From: Pseudomonas japonica
GTDB taxonomy: Bacteria; Pseudomonadota; Gammaproteobacteria; Pseudomonadales; Pseudomonadaceae
Assembly: GCF_013522925.1 (NCBI RefSeq)
Contig: NZ_JAAMQU010000005.1
Coordinates: forward strand, 62,001-126,000
Direction of reading: 5' to 3'
DNA: 64,000 nucleotides
Both the position numbers and the translations under genes were made by a program. Below are positions 17,848 through 26,777 of the stretch, piece by piece (position 1 is the stretch's first letter; each line of letters begins with the position of its first letter). Under the pieces are notes generated by a model. That model ran no database searches. It was not told the origin of the DNA and worked only from the letters and a program-made list of their open reading frames with translations.

Positions 17848-19653
17848 TCAGTAGCCGAGGTCGAACGCCGCTTCTTCCAGGGCCATCAAGTTGCTTGCGC
17901 CCGACAGCATCGCTGCTACATGGGTGCGGGTGCGCGGCAGGATGCGCTGGAAGTAGAAGCGCGCGGTGTGCAGCTTGGCGGTGTAGAAGGCTTCTTCGGA
18001 CGTGCCTTCGGCCAGTTTCTGCGCAGCCAGGCGGGCCATGTCCGCCCAGAAGTACGCCAGGCAGGCGTAGCCCGAGTACATCAGGTAATCCACGGAGGCC
18101 GCGCCCACTTCTTCGCGATCCTTCATGGCCGCCATGCCGACTTTCATCGTCAGCTCGCCCCACTCCTTGTTCAGCTGGGCCAGGGGCGTCACGAATTCCT
18201 TCACGGCTTCGTTGCCTTCCTGAGCCTGGCAGAACTTGTGCACGATCTTGGTGAAGCCCTTGAGCGCTTCGCCCTGGGTCATCAGTACCTTACGGCCCAG
18301 CAGGTCCAGGGCCTGAACGCCGGTGGTGCCTTCGTACAGCATGGAAATGCGGCTGTCGCGAACGTTCTGCTCCATGCCCCACTCGGCGATGAAGCCGTGG
18401 CCGCCGTAGATCTGCACGCCATGGTTGGCCGCTTCGAAGCCTACTTCGGTCATGAACGCCTTGGCGATCGGGGTCATGAAGGCCAGCAGGCCGTCAGCGC
18501 GCTTCTTCTCTTCTTCGTCCTGGCTGTACTTGACGATGTCTACCAGCTTGGAAGTGAAGTACACCATGGCGCGGTTGCCTTCGGCGAATGCCTTCATGGT
18601 CAGCAGCATGCGGCGTACGTCGGGGTGCACGATGATCGGGTCAGCGGCTTTGTCTGGCGCCTTCGGGCCGGTGAGCGAGCGCATCTGCAGGCGGTCACGG
18701 GCGTATTTCAGGCCACCCTGGAAGGCGATCTCGGCATGGGCCAGGCCTTGCAGGGCGGTCCCCAAACGAGCGGTGTTCATAAAGGTGAACATGCAGTTCA
18801 GGCCTTTGTTCGCCGCGCCGATAAGGTAGCCGGTAGCGCCGTCGAAGTTCATCACGCAGGTCGCGTTACCGTGGATGCCCATTTTGTGCTCGAGCGAGCC
18901 ACAGGACACACCGTTGCGCTCGCCCACGCCGCCTTCGGCGTTGGGCAGGAACTTGGGCACGATGAACAGCGAAATGCCTTTGGTGCCAGCCGGAGCATCA
19001 GGCAGGCGAGCCAGTACGATGTGGACGATGTTATCGGCCATGTCGTGTTCACCAGCGGAGATGAAGATCTTGGTGCCGCTGACCTTGTAGCTGCCGTCGG
19101 CCTGAGGCTCGGCCTTGGTGCGCAGCATGCCCAGGTCGGTACCGCAATGAGGCTCGGTGAGGCACATGGTGCCGGTCCATTCGCCGGACACCAGCTTGGT
19201 CAGGTAGGTGTGCTGCTGTTCCGTGGTGCCATGGGCGGAGATGGTGTTCATCGCGCCATGGGACAGGCCGGGGTACATGCCCCAGGACCAGTTGGCGGTG
19301 CCCACCAGTTCACTGATGACCAGGCCCAGCGACTCGGGCAGGCCTTGGCCACCGTGGTCCACGTCATGGGCCAGGCTCGGCCAGCCGCCTTCAACGAACT
19401 GCTTGTAGGCTTCCTTGAAACCCGTCGGCGTTTTCACTCCACCCTCGGACCAGGTGCAACCTTCGAGATCGCCTACACGGTTCAGCGGCGCCAGCACCTG
19501 CTCGGCGAACTTGGCGCCTTCTTCGAGGATGGCATCGACCATGTCCGGGGTAGCATCCTGGCAGCCAGGCAGGCTTTGATAGTGCGCTTCATAGCCGAGC
19601 AGCTCATCGCGAACGAAGCGAATATCACGCAAGGGGGCCTTGTAGTCGGGCAT
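17848..19653 (-). CDS. FadE-type acyl-CoA dehydrogenase
   Basis: This 601-residue protein is of the same FadE-like class as the product at 14464-16248 and shares blocks such as [36 protein letters not shown] and [17 protein letters not shown]. It should carry out the first oxidation of fatty-acid beta-oxidation. The ATG at 19653 is preferred to a longer frame because AGAGG precedes it and MPDYKAP aligns with MAEYKAP of the paralogue. Two PsrA-type operators lie 76-102 bases upstream, suggesting de-repression by long-chain fatty acids. Confidence 0.94.
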   Translation of the reverse strand: MPDYKAPLRDIRFVRDELLGYEAHYQSLPGCQDATPDMVDAILEEGAKFAEQVLAPLNRVGDLEGCTWSEGGVKTPTGFKEAYKQFVEGGWPSLAHDVDHGGQGLPESLGLVISELVGTANWSWGMYPGLSHGAMNTISAHGTTEQQHTYLTKLVSGEWTGTMCLTEPHCGTDLGMLRTKAEPQADGSYKVSGTKIFISAGEHDMADNIVHIVLARLPDAPAGTKGISLFIVPKFLPNAEGGVGERNGVSCGSLEHKMGIHGNATCVMNFDGATGYLIGAANKGLNCMFTFMNTARLGTALQGLAHAEIAFQGGLKYARDRLQMRSLTGPKAPDKAADPIIVHPDVRRMLLTMKAFAEGNRAMVYFTSKLVDIVKYSQDEEEKKRADGLLAFMTPIAKAFMTEVGFEAANHGVQIYGGHGFIAEWGMEQNVRDSRISMLYEGTTGVQALDLLGRKVLMTQGEALKGFTKIVHKFCQAQEGNEAVKEFVTPLAQLNKEWGELTMKVGMAAMKDREEVGAASVDYLMYSGYACLAYFWADMARLAAQKLAEGTSEEAFYTAKLHTARFYFQRILPRTRTHVAAMLSGASNLMALEEAAFDLGY

Positions 19654-19728
19654 AACGAAAACCTCTGTGCTGAATCCGGTAGGGAGTGAACCGCAAATAA
19701 TCGACTCATCCACCCGCGGCGGACGCGT

Positions 19729-19755
19729 CAAACAGGTGTTTGAAACATACGTTTA
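19729..19755 (-). promoter_or_regulatory. Tandem PsrA-type operators of the acyl-CoA dehydrogenase gene
   Basis: CAAAC-AGGT-GTTTG at 19729-19742 is a perfect palindrome matching the PsrA consensus (G/C)AAAC-N2-4-GTTT(G/C). A second site, GAAAC-ATAC-GTTTA at 19742-19755, shares its edge base and fits with one deviation. PsrA is a TetR-family regulator that releases DNA on binding long-chain acyl chains and controls beta-oxidation genes in Pseudomonas. Confidence 0.7.
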
Positions 19756-19819
19756 TGCCAGATGGGTTGTCAAGGGCCATGGCTGGGCCGCTGATCGACT
19801 GTCGCGCCAGTGAAAGGCC

Positions 19820-21652
19820 TTAATTGAGATTGAGGGCGGTCGATCCCTTTATATCGACCGTCACACCGGATAACAGAATCCGCCCATCGGGGTGCATTAC
19901 CAACTTGCTCGAACCCACCTCCAGGCTGATGGCCGTGGCAGCCTTGAGCGATAGCACGCCCTGTTCGACCGAGACGCAATAGTTGCCGTCCTCGACCACC
20001 ACGCTGCTTTCCAGCTTGATGATCTCCAAGTGGCTGCCACGAACGTTCGTTCTGCGATCGCCACCTACAGAGCGGCTTTCGTGCGCCTCGACGCTGATAT
20101 CCAGATTACGGTGAGCATGCACCAGGACCTGTTCGGCACCGTCCTTGTCATCGAACCGCAAGGCGTTTGCCGTACGGGCGCTGCCCTTGATCGAGCGCGT
20201 GAGAAAGCCACTCTGCGTCTTGTTCGCTGGCAGCGCCCAAGGCGGCGAGTTGATACCGTTGTACAAGCTACCGATGATCAACGGGCGATCAGGGTTGCCG
20301 TCCAGGAAGGCCACGATCACTTCGTCTCCCACCCGCGGTATCTGGATGCTGCCGAAACCACCACTGGCAGCAGCCTGCGCTACACGAACCCAGCACGAGC
20401 TGCGGTCGTCGGACGTGCCGTTACGGTCCCAATGGAACCTCACCTTCACCCTGCCCAGTTCATCTGTGAAGATCTCCTCGCCACGGGGCCCGGTCACGAT
20501 CGCAGTCTGGGGCCCGCTGATCACGCCTCTTGGCGTATCAAGGCTCGGCCGGAACGGAATCTTGCGGCGGATACAGGTGAAGGTGTTGCTGTAACCGGCC
20601 CCACCCTGGTTGCTGTAGTTGTTGTGGCCATAGTGGTCTACCGAAAGCAGCAGGAAGTGCCGGTCTTCGAGTCGGCCATTATCATGATCGTAGTGTTGCG
20701 TCAGTTCGAAGGTATGGCCGGGCTCCATTGCCCGGCACGTGCTCTTGCCGTCGAATACCTTGCCCTGGACTTCCATTGCCTCGAGCCGGTGCCTTGCTTT
20801 GGCATCCCCTGCTTCGAGATTGGCATAACCGTAGAGGCCCTCGTACTGGAAGACCTCCAGTTCGCCAACGTCGCCTTGTTCATTGATCGATTTCAAATGA
20901 ACCCAATTCGAGTCTCTGGGATATTTGTAGTTGAAGGTTTTGAGTGACAAGGCGCTTGGCTGGAAATGCCGAGCGCCCGACCATTCTGTGATCGAATCCT
21001 CGGTTTCAACAGCAGAGGCGCCGTGATAGCGGATTACCGGTTGCGCCACCAGCGGCTTGAGCCGGTCACTGTCATCGGCAATGATCAGGCGGTGGCCGTC
21101 TTCGCGATGCTGGAACATGAAAAACAGGCCTTCGCTTTCCAACAGCCGCAGAACGAAATTAAGGTCGCTTTCCTCGTACTGCGTGCAATAGCTCACAGGC
21201 TTGAGCGGCTTACTCAAGCGAAATTCGTAGTCGGCCAAGGCTGGGTAATGGGCCAGGACCTCCCTCACGATTTCCTCGGTGGATTTGTCCTGGAAGATAC
21301 GGGAATCGCGGCGGCGGCTGAGCACCCATAGCCATGGCACCAGCTCGGCGTGGTAATGCGCGACCTGCTCATCGACACCCACATGAACAAAGTTCGACAC
21401 CAGCGCGCTGATGTACCTCATGCTGCCATCGGCCAGTGTGATGCCAATCCGCACCTGCTGCCCGATCAGCTTCTTCAGCTCGATCTTGGGATCGTGGGCT
21501 ATCAGCTGCACATTGAAGCGGAACAGCTCGGACATCGCCTCCCGCCCTTCGAACCGAAGCAGTTGCAGCGCCTGGTGAAAAGGCAATGGCGAATCAAAGG
21601 TGAACAAGCGATTTTCCTGGGTAAGCAATGACCCAAGGTTTTCCGTAATCAT
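19820..21652 (-). CDS. vgrG: Type VI secretion spike protein VgrG
   Basis: This 610-residue VgrG has the N-terminal gp27-like region (FRFNVQLIAHD, IGQQVRIGITL, DLNFVLRLLESEGLFFMF), the OB-fold segment (ELGRVKVRFHWDRNG, GGFGSIQIPRVGDEVIVAFLDGNPDRPLIIGSLYN) and the gp5-like beta-helix of short repeats. It ends soon after the helix with GSTALNLN, so it has no fused effector domain. It is divergent from a candidate effector and three immunity-like genes, which suggests that it carries a separate cargo. No tss core genes, PAAR gene or adaptor gene lies nearby. GGAAG precedes the ATG. Confidence 0.95.
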   Translation of the reverse strand: MITENLGSLLTQENRLFTFDSPLPFHQALQLLRFEGREAMSELFRFNVQLIAHDPKIELKKLIGQQVRIGITLADGSMRYISALVSNFVHVGVDEQVAHYHAELVPWLWVLSRRRDSRIFQDKSTEEIVREVLAHYPALADYEFRLSKPLKPVSYCTQYEESDLNFVLRLLESEGLFFMFQHREDGHRLIIADDSDRLKPLVAQPVIRYHGASAVETEDSITEWSGARHFQPSALSLKTFNYKYPRDSNWVHLKSINEQGDVGELEVFQYEGLYGYANLEAGDAKARHRLEAMEVQGKVFDGKSTCRAMEPGHTFELTQHYDHDNGRLEDRHFLLLSVDHYGHNNYSNQGGAGYSNTFTCIRRKIPFRPSLDTPRGVISGPQTAIVTGPRGEEIFTDELGRVKVRFHWDRNGTSDDRSSCWVRVAQAAASGGFGSIQIPRVGDEVIVAFLDGNPDRPLIIGSLYNGINSPPWALPANKTQSGFLTRSIKGSARTANALRFDDKDGAEQVLVHAHRNLDISVEAHESRSVGGDRRTNVRGSHLEIIKLESSVVVEDGNYCVSVEQGVLSLKAATAISLEVGSSKLVMHPDGRILLSGVTVDIKGSTALNLN

Positions 21653-21968
21653 GATGAGCTTCCTGCGCCTATCGAAACGGCCCCATGGAACCGCTCCCAG
21701 CCGTGAAACGTCAATAAAACGTTACCAAAAAGCGTCAGAAAATGTTGCGACCAGCCTTGGCCTCCGCGCTTGATCTACCCATCCCAATACACACCAAATA
21801 CCTCTGAGACGGGCTTTTCAAGGCACCGTATAGTCGTTGGGCTTCACCGAGATAGCCCGTTGCAATCGGATCCTATCGGTTTGAAATCCGCCGGCCCCGG
21901 CTGTACCCTCCGCCTCCTACAAGGCTAACGACCTAGCCACAAAGCCATGCCGACAAGGAAAGCCCGTC
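21653..21968. other. Divergent intergenic region between vgrG and the effector-immunity genes
   Basis: This 316-base gap holds the two divergent 5' regions. An AAGGAAAG ribosome site is visible just before the effector gene. The vgrG-proximal part contains AATAAAACGTTACC. No convincing sigma-54 element, RNA gene or operator was recognised. Base composition falls towards AT on the effector side. Confidence 0.4.
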
Positions 21969-22970
21969 ATGAGCCCAAGCAATGCCCAGCTCGAACAGCT
22001 GGACCGCGAACTCGACGAAAACCAGCGTGAACTGATCATCCTGCCCATGGACGGGCCCGTCACACGCATCCCCCCTTTCACCACGGTGCCAACCCCAACC
22101 CAGGTGCCCCAAATATGTACCCGGACACAGCCCGGGTTACTGGATGGCGCCTGGGGCAGAACACAGGCAGCCTATGATGGGACGGTTCATAAATACCTGG
22201 CGAAACCCTGGCCCGTTCCGGTTGCGTTGGGCATTTACGATGCCTACAACGTTGGCAGGCTATTGCGGGACATTAACGGCTTCGGTACCAAGGTGAGAGT
22301 ATCGACCCATAACGGCCGACTTTATCTAATTCTTACGGGCTACCCGGGGCTACGGAACAAGTTGAAAGGCACACGCTATGGCATCCGTAATCCACAACTT
22401 ATCGAAATGGGTATCGGCAAATACGGCATACGAGGAAGCTCAATCGCAGGATTCAAGCTTTCTTGTTATGTGGCCGTAGGAATTGAGGTACTAGAATGGG
22501 TTTTTAATGACGAAGCGGTAATGAGTGACTTATTTGCAGGGATTGGGGTAGAGCTCGTCAAGGCAGGGATTGCTTCTGCGGTTGGTTATGCAGCTGCACT
22601 TGTAGCCGGACTCTACATTGGTGCTGCAGCTACGCCCCTCATCATTGGCGCGGGATTAGTCTTAGCGATTGGAATCGGGCTCAACATACTTGATAATGAA
22701 TATAAAATCAAAGACACTACGAAGGCCGCACTTCGTCATGCGATTGAAAACATTCAAGACCTCCAGGCCACATTTATAAAAGTTCATCCATCGAACGTGA
22801 AGCCCGACATAGAAAATAAAGCTGCCAACCTCGCCGCAAATCTCGCGAATGGATTATATGAAGAAGCAAAGAGATGGGCACTGAGAAAGATAGACGGTGA
22901 AATTATAGCACCATGGCCTAGCGCACCGAGATTGCCAAATTTCCCAGCACTCAAGCTGCCGGGGCTATAA
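21969..22970 (+). CDS. Candidate type VI effector with glycine-zipper membrane region
   Basis: This 333-residue protein is not assigned to a family. It has a hydrophilic N-terminus with a Pro/Thr-rich stretch at residues 30-48, a middle globular part, and a long Ala/Gly-rich hydrophobic region at roughly 190-240 (VGYAAALVAGLYIGAAATPLIIGAGLVLAIGIGLN) able to form two glycine-zipper helices. An amphipathic helical tail follows. There is no signal peptide. Its position opposite vgrG and directly before three membrane proteins with no gap suggests a membrane-acting type VI toxin, such as a pore former; this is inference. Its 3' half is AT-richer than the core genome, which suggests horizontal gain. 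Confidence 0.6.
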   Translation: MSPSNAQLEQLDRELDENQRELIILPMDGPVTRIPPFTTVPTPTQVPQICTRTQPGLLDGAWGRTQAAYDGTVHKYLAKPWPVPVALGIYDAYNVGRLLRDINGFGTKVRVSTHNGRLYLILTGYPGLRNKLKGTRYGIRNPQLIEMGIGKYGIRGSSIAGFKLSCYVAVGIEVLEWVFNDEAVMSDLFAGIGVELVKAGIASAVGYAAALVAGLYIGAAATPLIIGAGLVLAIGIGLNILDNEYKIKDTTKAALRHAIENIQDLQATFIKVHPSNVKPDIENKAANLAANLANGLYEEAKRWALRKIDGEIIAPWPSAPRLPNFPALKLPGL

Positions 22971-23528
22971 ATGCCTTCGAACTTCTATTTACCAACTAGC
23001 CCAAGGCTCACAAGTCGAGCCAGATGGCTTGCAATACCGGCCGCACTTACCATGTCAGCAGTGGGAATTTGCTCTATCTATTGGCTATGGACACACATTA
23101 TTCCGATATATGGGAGGATCTATCGGGATGCGTTGGTAGTAGAAACCCCCTATTTAGCCTACGGCCTGCTTATGGTCCCGCCCGTGGCGGTCCTCGGGAC
23201 GGTGGGTATATTATCGTGCGCCTTCACGGGCAGGCAATTCAATCCACCTAACAAATCATTCCTATTTCGCTTTCAAACCTTAATGCTGAAGTCTTCGGTT
23301 TATACGCTAGTTTATGCCGTGCCCGCGATCGCAATTCTTACCACACTGGCACTGCTAATGCGCGATTACTCTCCTTGCCCTAAATTGCTCATCTCCGGGT
23401 CTGCCTGGCAGCTCTTCTGGGTGAACGACGATCGCGTATGCTTCAAACCCGACCACTACATAAACGATAACTGGCCCTGCAAGATAGTTAATGGAAAGGA
23501 CGTATGCATTCAGGTAGACGGGCGGTAA
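22971..23528 (+). CDS. Immunity-like inner-membrane protein, copy 1
   Basis: This 185-residue protein has about three hydrophobic helices (around 18-38, 55-80 and 103-128) and a conserved C-terminal tail. The tail contains FWVNDD, CFKPDHYIN, WPCK and a terminal DGR block and has three invariant cysteines shared with copies 2 and 3. The start codon abuts the effector stop (TAAATG), so the two should be translated together. Membrane topology plus adjacency fits an immunity protein against a membrane-active toxin. I recall DUF1240-type proteins with similar tails but cannot confirm membership. Confidence 0.62.
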   Translation: MPSNFYLPTSPRLTSRARWLAIPAALTMSAVGICSIYWLWTHIIPIYGRIYRDALVVETPYLAYGLLMVPPVAVLGTVGILSCAFTGRQFNPPNKSFLFRFQTLMLKSSVYTLVYAVPAIAILTTLALLMRDYSPCPKLLISGSAWQLFWVNDDRVCFKPDHYINDNWPCKIVNGKDVCIQVDGR

Positions 23529-23686
23529 TTCAATAAGTCGGCATTTATACCACGACTGCCATCCCCATAGCTGCTATGGCGACCGGGATTCAAGATTGAC
23601 CAGACAGCTGAAGCGTCCAACTCAAAATGTGCATCTTACATTTCCAATGGAGGATTCATAAAGTTTCGATAATAAGGCATAGCACT

Positions 23687-24238
23687 ATGAAGCCGACAAG
23701 CTATTCTTTAGAGCCATCACCAAATAAAATTAGACTATTCGCAGCCATTCTCATAACGATCTTGTTGACTGCAGGCGTACTCGCCTGTTATTGGACGTGG
23801 CACGGCGTACTGCCAATTTATGGCCGGCTTTATAGAAATGCGCCCGTCCTAGAAACACCCTATCTATTCTTCTGGCTTCTGATGGCACCGCCAGGCCTGC
23901 TCGCCTTGATTATAGGGTTGGTAATCTCAGCAGTGACGGGTAAAAGCTTTGACACGCCTAAAAACTCTCGCTTATTTAAATTTCAAAGTTTGATGTTTGC
24001 CGCCTCATTCAAGATACTCGTTTATATAATCCCATTCGCCATAGTAGTAACGACAGCACTCCTGATCGCCAAAGGCTATTCACCCTGTTCCAAACTGCTC
24101 GTCTCAGGTTCAGCTTGGCAGGTTTTTTGGGTCAACGACGATCGCTTATGCTTCAAGCCCGACCACTACATAAACGATAACTGGCCATGCAAGATAGTTA
24201 ATGGAAAGGACGTATGCATCCGGGTAGACGGACGATGA
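23687..24238 (+). CDS. Immunity-like inner-membrane protein, copy 2
   Basis: This 183-residue paralogue of the preceding protein has the same helices and C-terminal block. Across the last 120 bases it is almost identical in DNA to copy 1, much more than in the first 350 bases. The ATG at 23687 is chosen because AAGG lies nine bases upstream and the following SYSLEPSPNK aligns with copy 3; an upstream in-frame ATG at 23627 would add 20 unrelated residues. A 158-base gap with no recognised feature separates it from copy 1. Confidence 0.6.
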   Translation: MKPTSYSLEPSPNKIRLFAAILITILLTAGVLACYWTWHGVLPIYGRLYRNAPVLETPYLFFWLLMAPPGLLALIIGLVISAVTGKSFDTPKNSRLFKFQSLMFAASFKILVYIIPFAIVVTTALLIAKGYSPCSKLLVSGSAWQVFWVNDDRLCFKPDHYINDNWPCKIVNGKDVCIRVDGR

Positions 24239-24324
24239 TCTTGGGGATCGTATTGATTCATATGTGACGATTCAACAGAACTACTCATACCGAAGCACTG
24301 ATATTTTTTAAATTCTAGGCACCC

Positions 24325-24903
24325 ATGGCCAGGCATAAGTCTTATCCAGTAGAACCGTCACCCACCAAGCTGAGGATGATAGCCGCGGGCTTTATTCCGG
24401 GCATGCTGCTCTTGGCAGGTTTTCTCGTTTATCTATCATGGACAGAAATTGATTTATTCTACGATGGTTTAAAGAGAGGGGCGCCGGTGATAGAACTCCC
24501 CTTCTCAGCAATAATAATGCTACCTATGCTACTCATTTCCATACTTGGAATACCGGCCATAAGCATAGCAGCCTGGACTGGTAAAAAATTTAACCCAAAG
24601 GAAGGGAGCTTTCTTGACACCTTCCAAAATGTTATGCTTAAAGCCACAATTTATAGTTGCCTAAGTATAATTCCTGGCGCGATTATCTTAACTACCCTCT
24701 TCTCGTCATACTCCGACTATTTTGACTGCCCCGAACTTAGAAAGCCCGGGACAAGGGGGCCTTCATTATGGGTCAACAACGAAAACTTATGTTTCAAACC
24801 CGACCATTACATTAACCACAATTGGCCTTGCAAGAAAATCGACGATAAGGAACTTTGTATTCAGCTAGACGCCTGGAAGGCGCCTGCACCGGTTCTTAAA
24901 TAA
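24325..24903 (+). CDS. Immunity-like inner-membrane protein, copy 3
   Basis: This 192-residue protein is the most divergent paralogue. It keeps the N-terminal VEPSPTKLRM block, the hydrophobic helices and the C-terminal LWVNNENLCFKPDHYINHNWPCK motif, but has a longer tail. The gene is very AT-rich compared with its flanks. Retention of diverged copies suggests immunity to related toxins carried by competitors. The ribosome site is weak (TAGG). Confidence 0.58.
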   Translation: MARHKSYPVEPSPTKLRMIAAGFIPGMLLLAGFLVYLSWTEIDLFYDGLKRGAPVIELPFSAIIMLPMLLISILGIPAISIAAWTGKKFNPKEGSFLDTFQNVMLKATIYSCLSIIPGAIILTTLFSSYSDYFDCPELRKPGTRGPSLWVNNENLCFKPDHYINHNWPCKKIDDKELCIQLDAWKAPAPVLK

Positions 24904-24923
24904 AAAAGCCAGTGCAGCACACA

Positions 24924-25214
24924 TCAAGCGTACGTATCGATCATCGTGCCCAGCGCGCGATCCGAGGCTTTTTCGACTTTGGCCCCTGCTTCTACCTGCA
25001 AAGCAGCCTGGGTCATTTGTACGGTAAGCGCGGCGAGGTCGGTCTGCTGGCTGGCGTCCACGGCGTTGAGGCGTTGCGCCTGGTAGCCGGTGGACTGGGT
25101 GAGCGCCGGGCTGTCGTTGGCCACGCCGGCCACTTTAGCGGCGGCATTGTCGAAACGGGTGCTGGCGGCCTGGATGGCGCTGAGGCCGGAGGTCATGGCG
25201 GACGAAATCTGCAT
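24924..25214 (-). CDS. Small conserved protein with flagellar-rod-like N-terminus
   Basis: This 96-residue protein of unknown function has an N-terminal SAIQAASTRFDNAAAKVAGVAN segment that resembles the N-terminal helix of flagellar rod/hook proteins, and an Ala/Gln-rich amphipathic C-terminal helix. It has no signal peptide or membrane helix. AGGACAG precedes the ATG. It is separated by 73 bases from bioD and converges with the immunity-like genes. The flagellar resemblance may be only convergent helix composition. Confidence 0.75.
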   Translation of the reverse strand: MQISSAMTSGLSAIQAASTRFDNAAAKVAGVANDSPALTQSTGYQAQRLNAVDASQQTDLAALTVQMTQAALQVEAGAKVEKASDRALGTMIDTYA

Positions 25215-25287
25215 GGCACTGTCCTGTTGCTAATTGGCTATTGGCCATCAGTGTACGCCGTTCCGCGTCGCCGTAAAGCGACGCTGG

Positions 25288-25968
25288 TCAGGCGAGGCGG
25301 CTGAGGTCCAGATGGTCGGCGACTGCGGCGGCATCGGCCCTCGGCAAGCGAGGCACCTGGCCGATGCACGGTGCAGGCAGGCGCTCCGCGAGGGTCGCCA
25401 GATTGGCTTCCAACCGCGACGTGCGGGGATCGATGATGTTTGCAACCCACCCCGCCAACGCCAGGCCGTCCCGGGCGATGGCTTCGGCGGTGAGCACCGC
25501 ATGGTTGATGCAACCCAACCGCACGCCTACGACCAGGATGACCGGCAAGCCGAGTGCGATGGCCAGGTCTGACAGGTTGTCCTGCCCGGCCAACGGCACG
25601 CGCCACCCGCCGGCGCCTTCAATCAAGGTGAAGTCGACAGGCTGTGCCAGCACCCTGCGCATGGCGGGCAACACCGCTTGCACTGTCAAAGCTACCTCTG
25701 CTTCCTGCGCCGCAATATGTGGGGCAATGGCCGGCTCGAACGCGAACGGATTAATGGCGCTATACGGCAGCTGGAGCGTGCTTTCGGCCATCAAGGCCAG
25801 GGCATCGCTATTACGCAGGCCGCCCGACGTGAGATCACAGCCAGACGCCACCGGCTTGGCTCCTAAGGTGGTCCAGCCGTTACGCCGTGCTGCCTGAAGC
25901 AACCCTGCGGAAATGGTGGTCTTGCCCACTTCGGTGTCCGTGCCGGCGATGAAATAGGCGTGTTTCAT
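25288..25968 (-). CDS. bioD: Dethiobiotin synthetase
   Basis: This 226-residue ATP-dependent carboxylase forms the ureido ring of dethiobiotin from DAPA and CO2. The P-loop GTDTEVGKTT lies at residues 9-18, and later blocks KPVASGCD and IEGAGGWRVPL are typical. The ATG at 25968 follows AGGATC by a normal distance; an ATG six codons earlier is less likely. It is the last gene of bioBFHCD, 14 bases after bioC. Confidence 0.96.
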   Translation of the reverse strand: MKHAYFIAGTDTEVGKTTISAGLLQAARRNGWTTLGAKPVASGCDLTSGGLRNSDALALMAESTLQLPYSAINPFAFEPAIAPHIAAQEAEVALTVQAVLPAMRRVLAQPVDFTLIEGAGGWRVPLAGQDNLSDLAIALGLPVILVVGVRLGCINHAVLTAEAIARDGLALAGWVANIIDPRTSRLEANLATLAERLPAPCIGQVPRLPRADAAAVADHLDLSRLA

Positions 25969-25982
25969 GGTGTGATCCTGTG

Positions 25983-26777
25983 TCATGGCTTACTTAGCAC
26001 CCCGTACACCACCTGATACGTGGCGGGCAGGCCGGCCGATTGGCGAAAGCTTTCGTAGGCGGCGACCATCGCGGCAATACGCGCGCGGCCAGTGAGCCCA
26101 CCGGGGCGCCCGGGGTTGAGGTTATGGGCACCCAGTGCTTTCAGTTCGTGGGTAAGCCCGCGAACGTCGGGGTAGTGCAACACATGCGCGTTACAAACCA
26201 GCGTTTCCACCCGCAGGCCGCTGTGGTCGCAAAGCTGTTGATACGCCTCGAACGGACGGAAGCGGTTCACGTGCACCTGGCCGTCTGCGGCTTCCCAGCT
26301 CGCCCGCAATTCGCCCAGAGTGCCGGTGCACAGGCTGGCGAAAGCGAACCGCCCGCCCGGGCGCAGCACCCGATGGGCTTCGGCCAGCACTTTTGTGAAG
26401 TCTTCGCACCATTGCACGGCCAGGCTGGTGAATACCAGATCCACGCAGCCATCGCGCAGGGGCAGGCTTTCCGCGTCTCCCGCCGAATACCAGCGGGCCC
26501 CACCCTGGGTGCGCGCATGGGTGAGCATGCCCTCGGCAATATCCACTGCCAGCCCGTCGGCATCCGGCCAGCGCTGAGCCAGTTTGCGGCTGAAGTAACC
26601 CGTGCCGCTGCCGAGGTCGAGCCAGCGGGCGGGGGCCGATGCGCCGCCAAGCAGCGCGAGCAAATGCTCGCCCACGTCACGCTGCAGGCCCGCCACACTG
26701 TCATAGGTGTGGGCAGCGCGGGAGAACGACGCCGCCACCTGGCGTTTGTCCGGCAACGTCGCCGTCGCGTCATTCAT
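25983..26777 (-). CDS. bioC: Malonyl-ACP O-methyltransferase
   Basis: This 264-residue SAM-dependent methyltransferase primes biotin synthesis by methylating malonyl-ACP, which lets the fatty-acid machinery extend a disguised pimelate chain. The SAM motif is [16 protein letters not shown], followed by [14 protein letters not shown] and [13 protein letters not shown]. The ATG at 26777 is chosen because it gives the family N-terminus and lies inside the 3' end of bioH; an earlier frame extends upstream without support. It overlaps bioH by eight bases. Confidence 0.95.
   Translation of the reverse strand: MNDATATLPDKRQVAASFSRAAHTYDSVAGLQRDVGEHLLALLGGASAPARWLDLGSGTGYFSRKLAQRWPDADGLAVDIAEGMLTHARTQGGARWYSAGDAESLPLRDGCVDLVFTSLAVQWCEDFTKVLAEAHRVLRPGGRFAFASLCTGTLGELRASWEAADGQVHVNRFRPFEAYQQLCDHSGLRVETLVCNAHVLHYPDVRGLTHELKALGAHNLNPGRPGGLTGRARIAAMVAAYESFRQSAGLPATYQVVYGVLSKP

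Noticed and set aside
17920..19689. A 589-codon open frame antisense to the acyl-CoA dehydrogenase
   Set aside because: It is an antisense shadow; the sense product has full FadE motifs and a ribosome site.
19820..24903. Prophage tail module as an alternative to a type VI island
   Set aside because: Only a VgrG is present, with no tail tube, baseplate, lysis or integrase genes.
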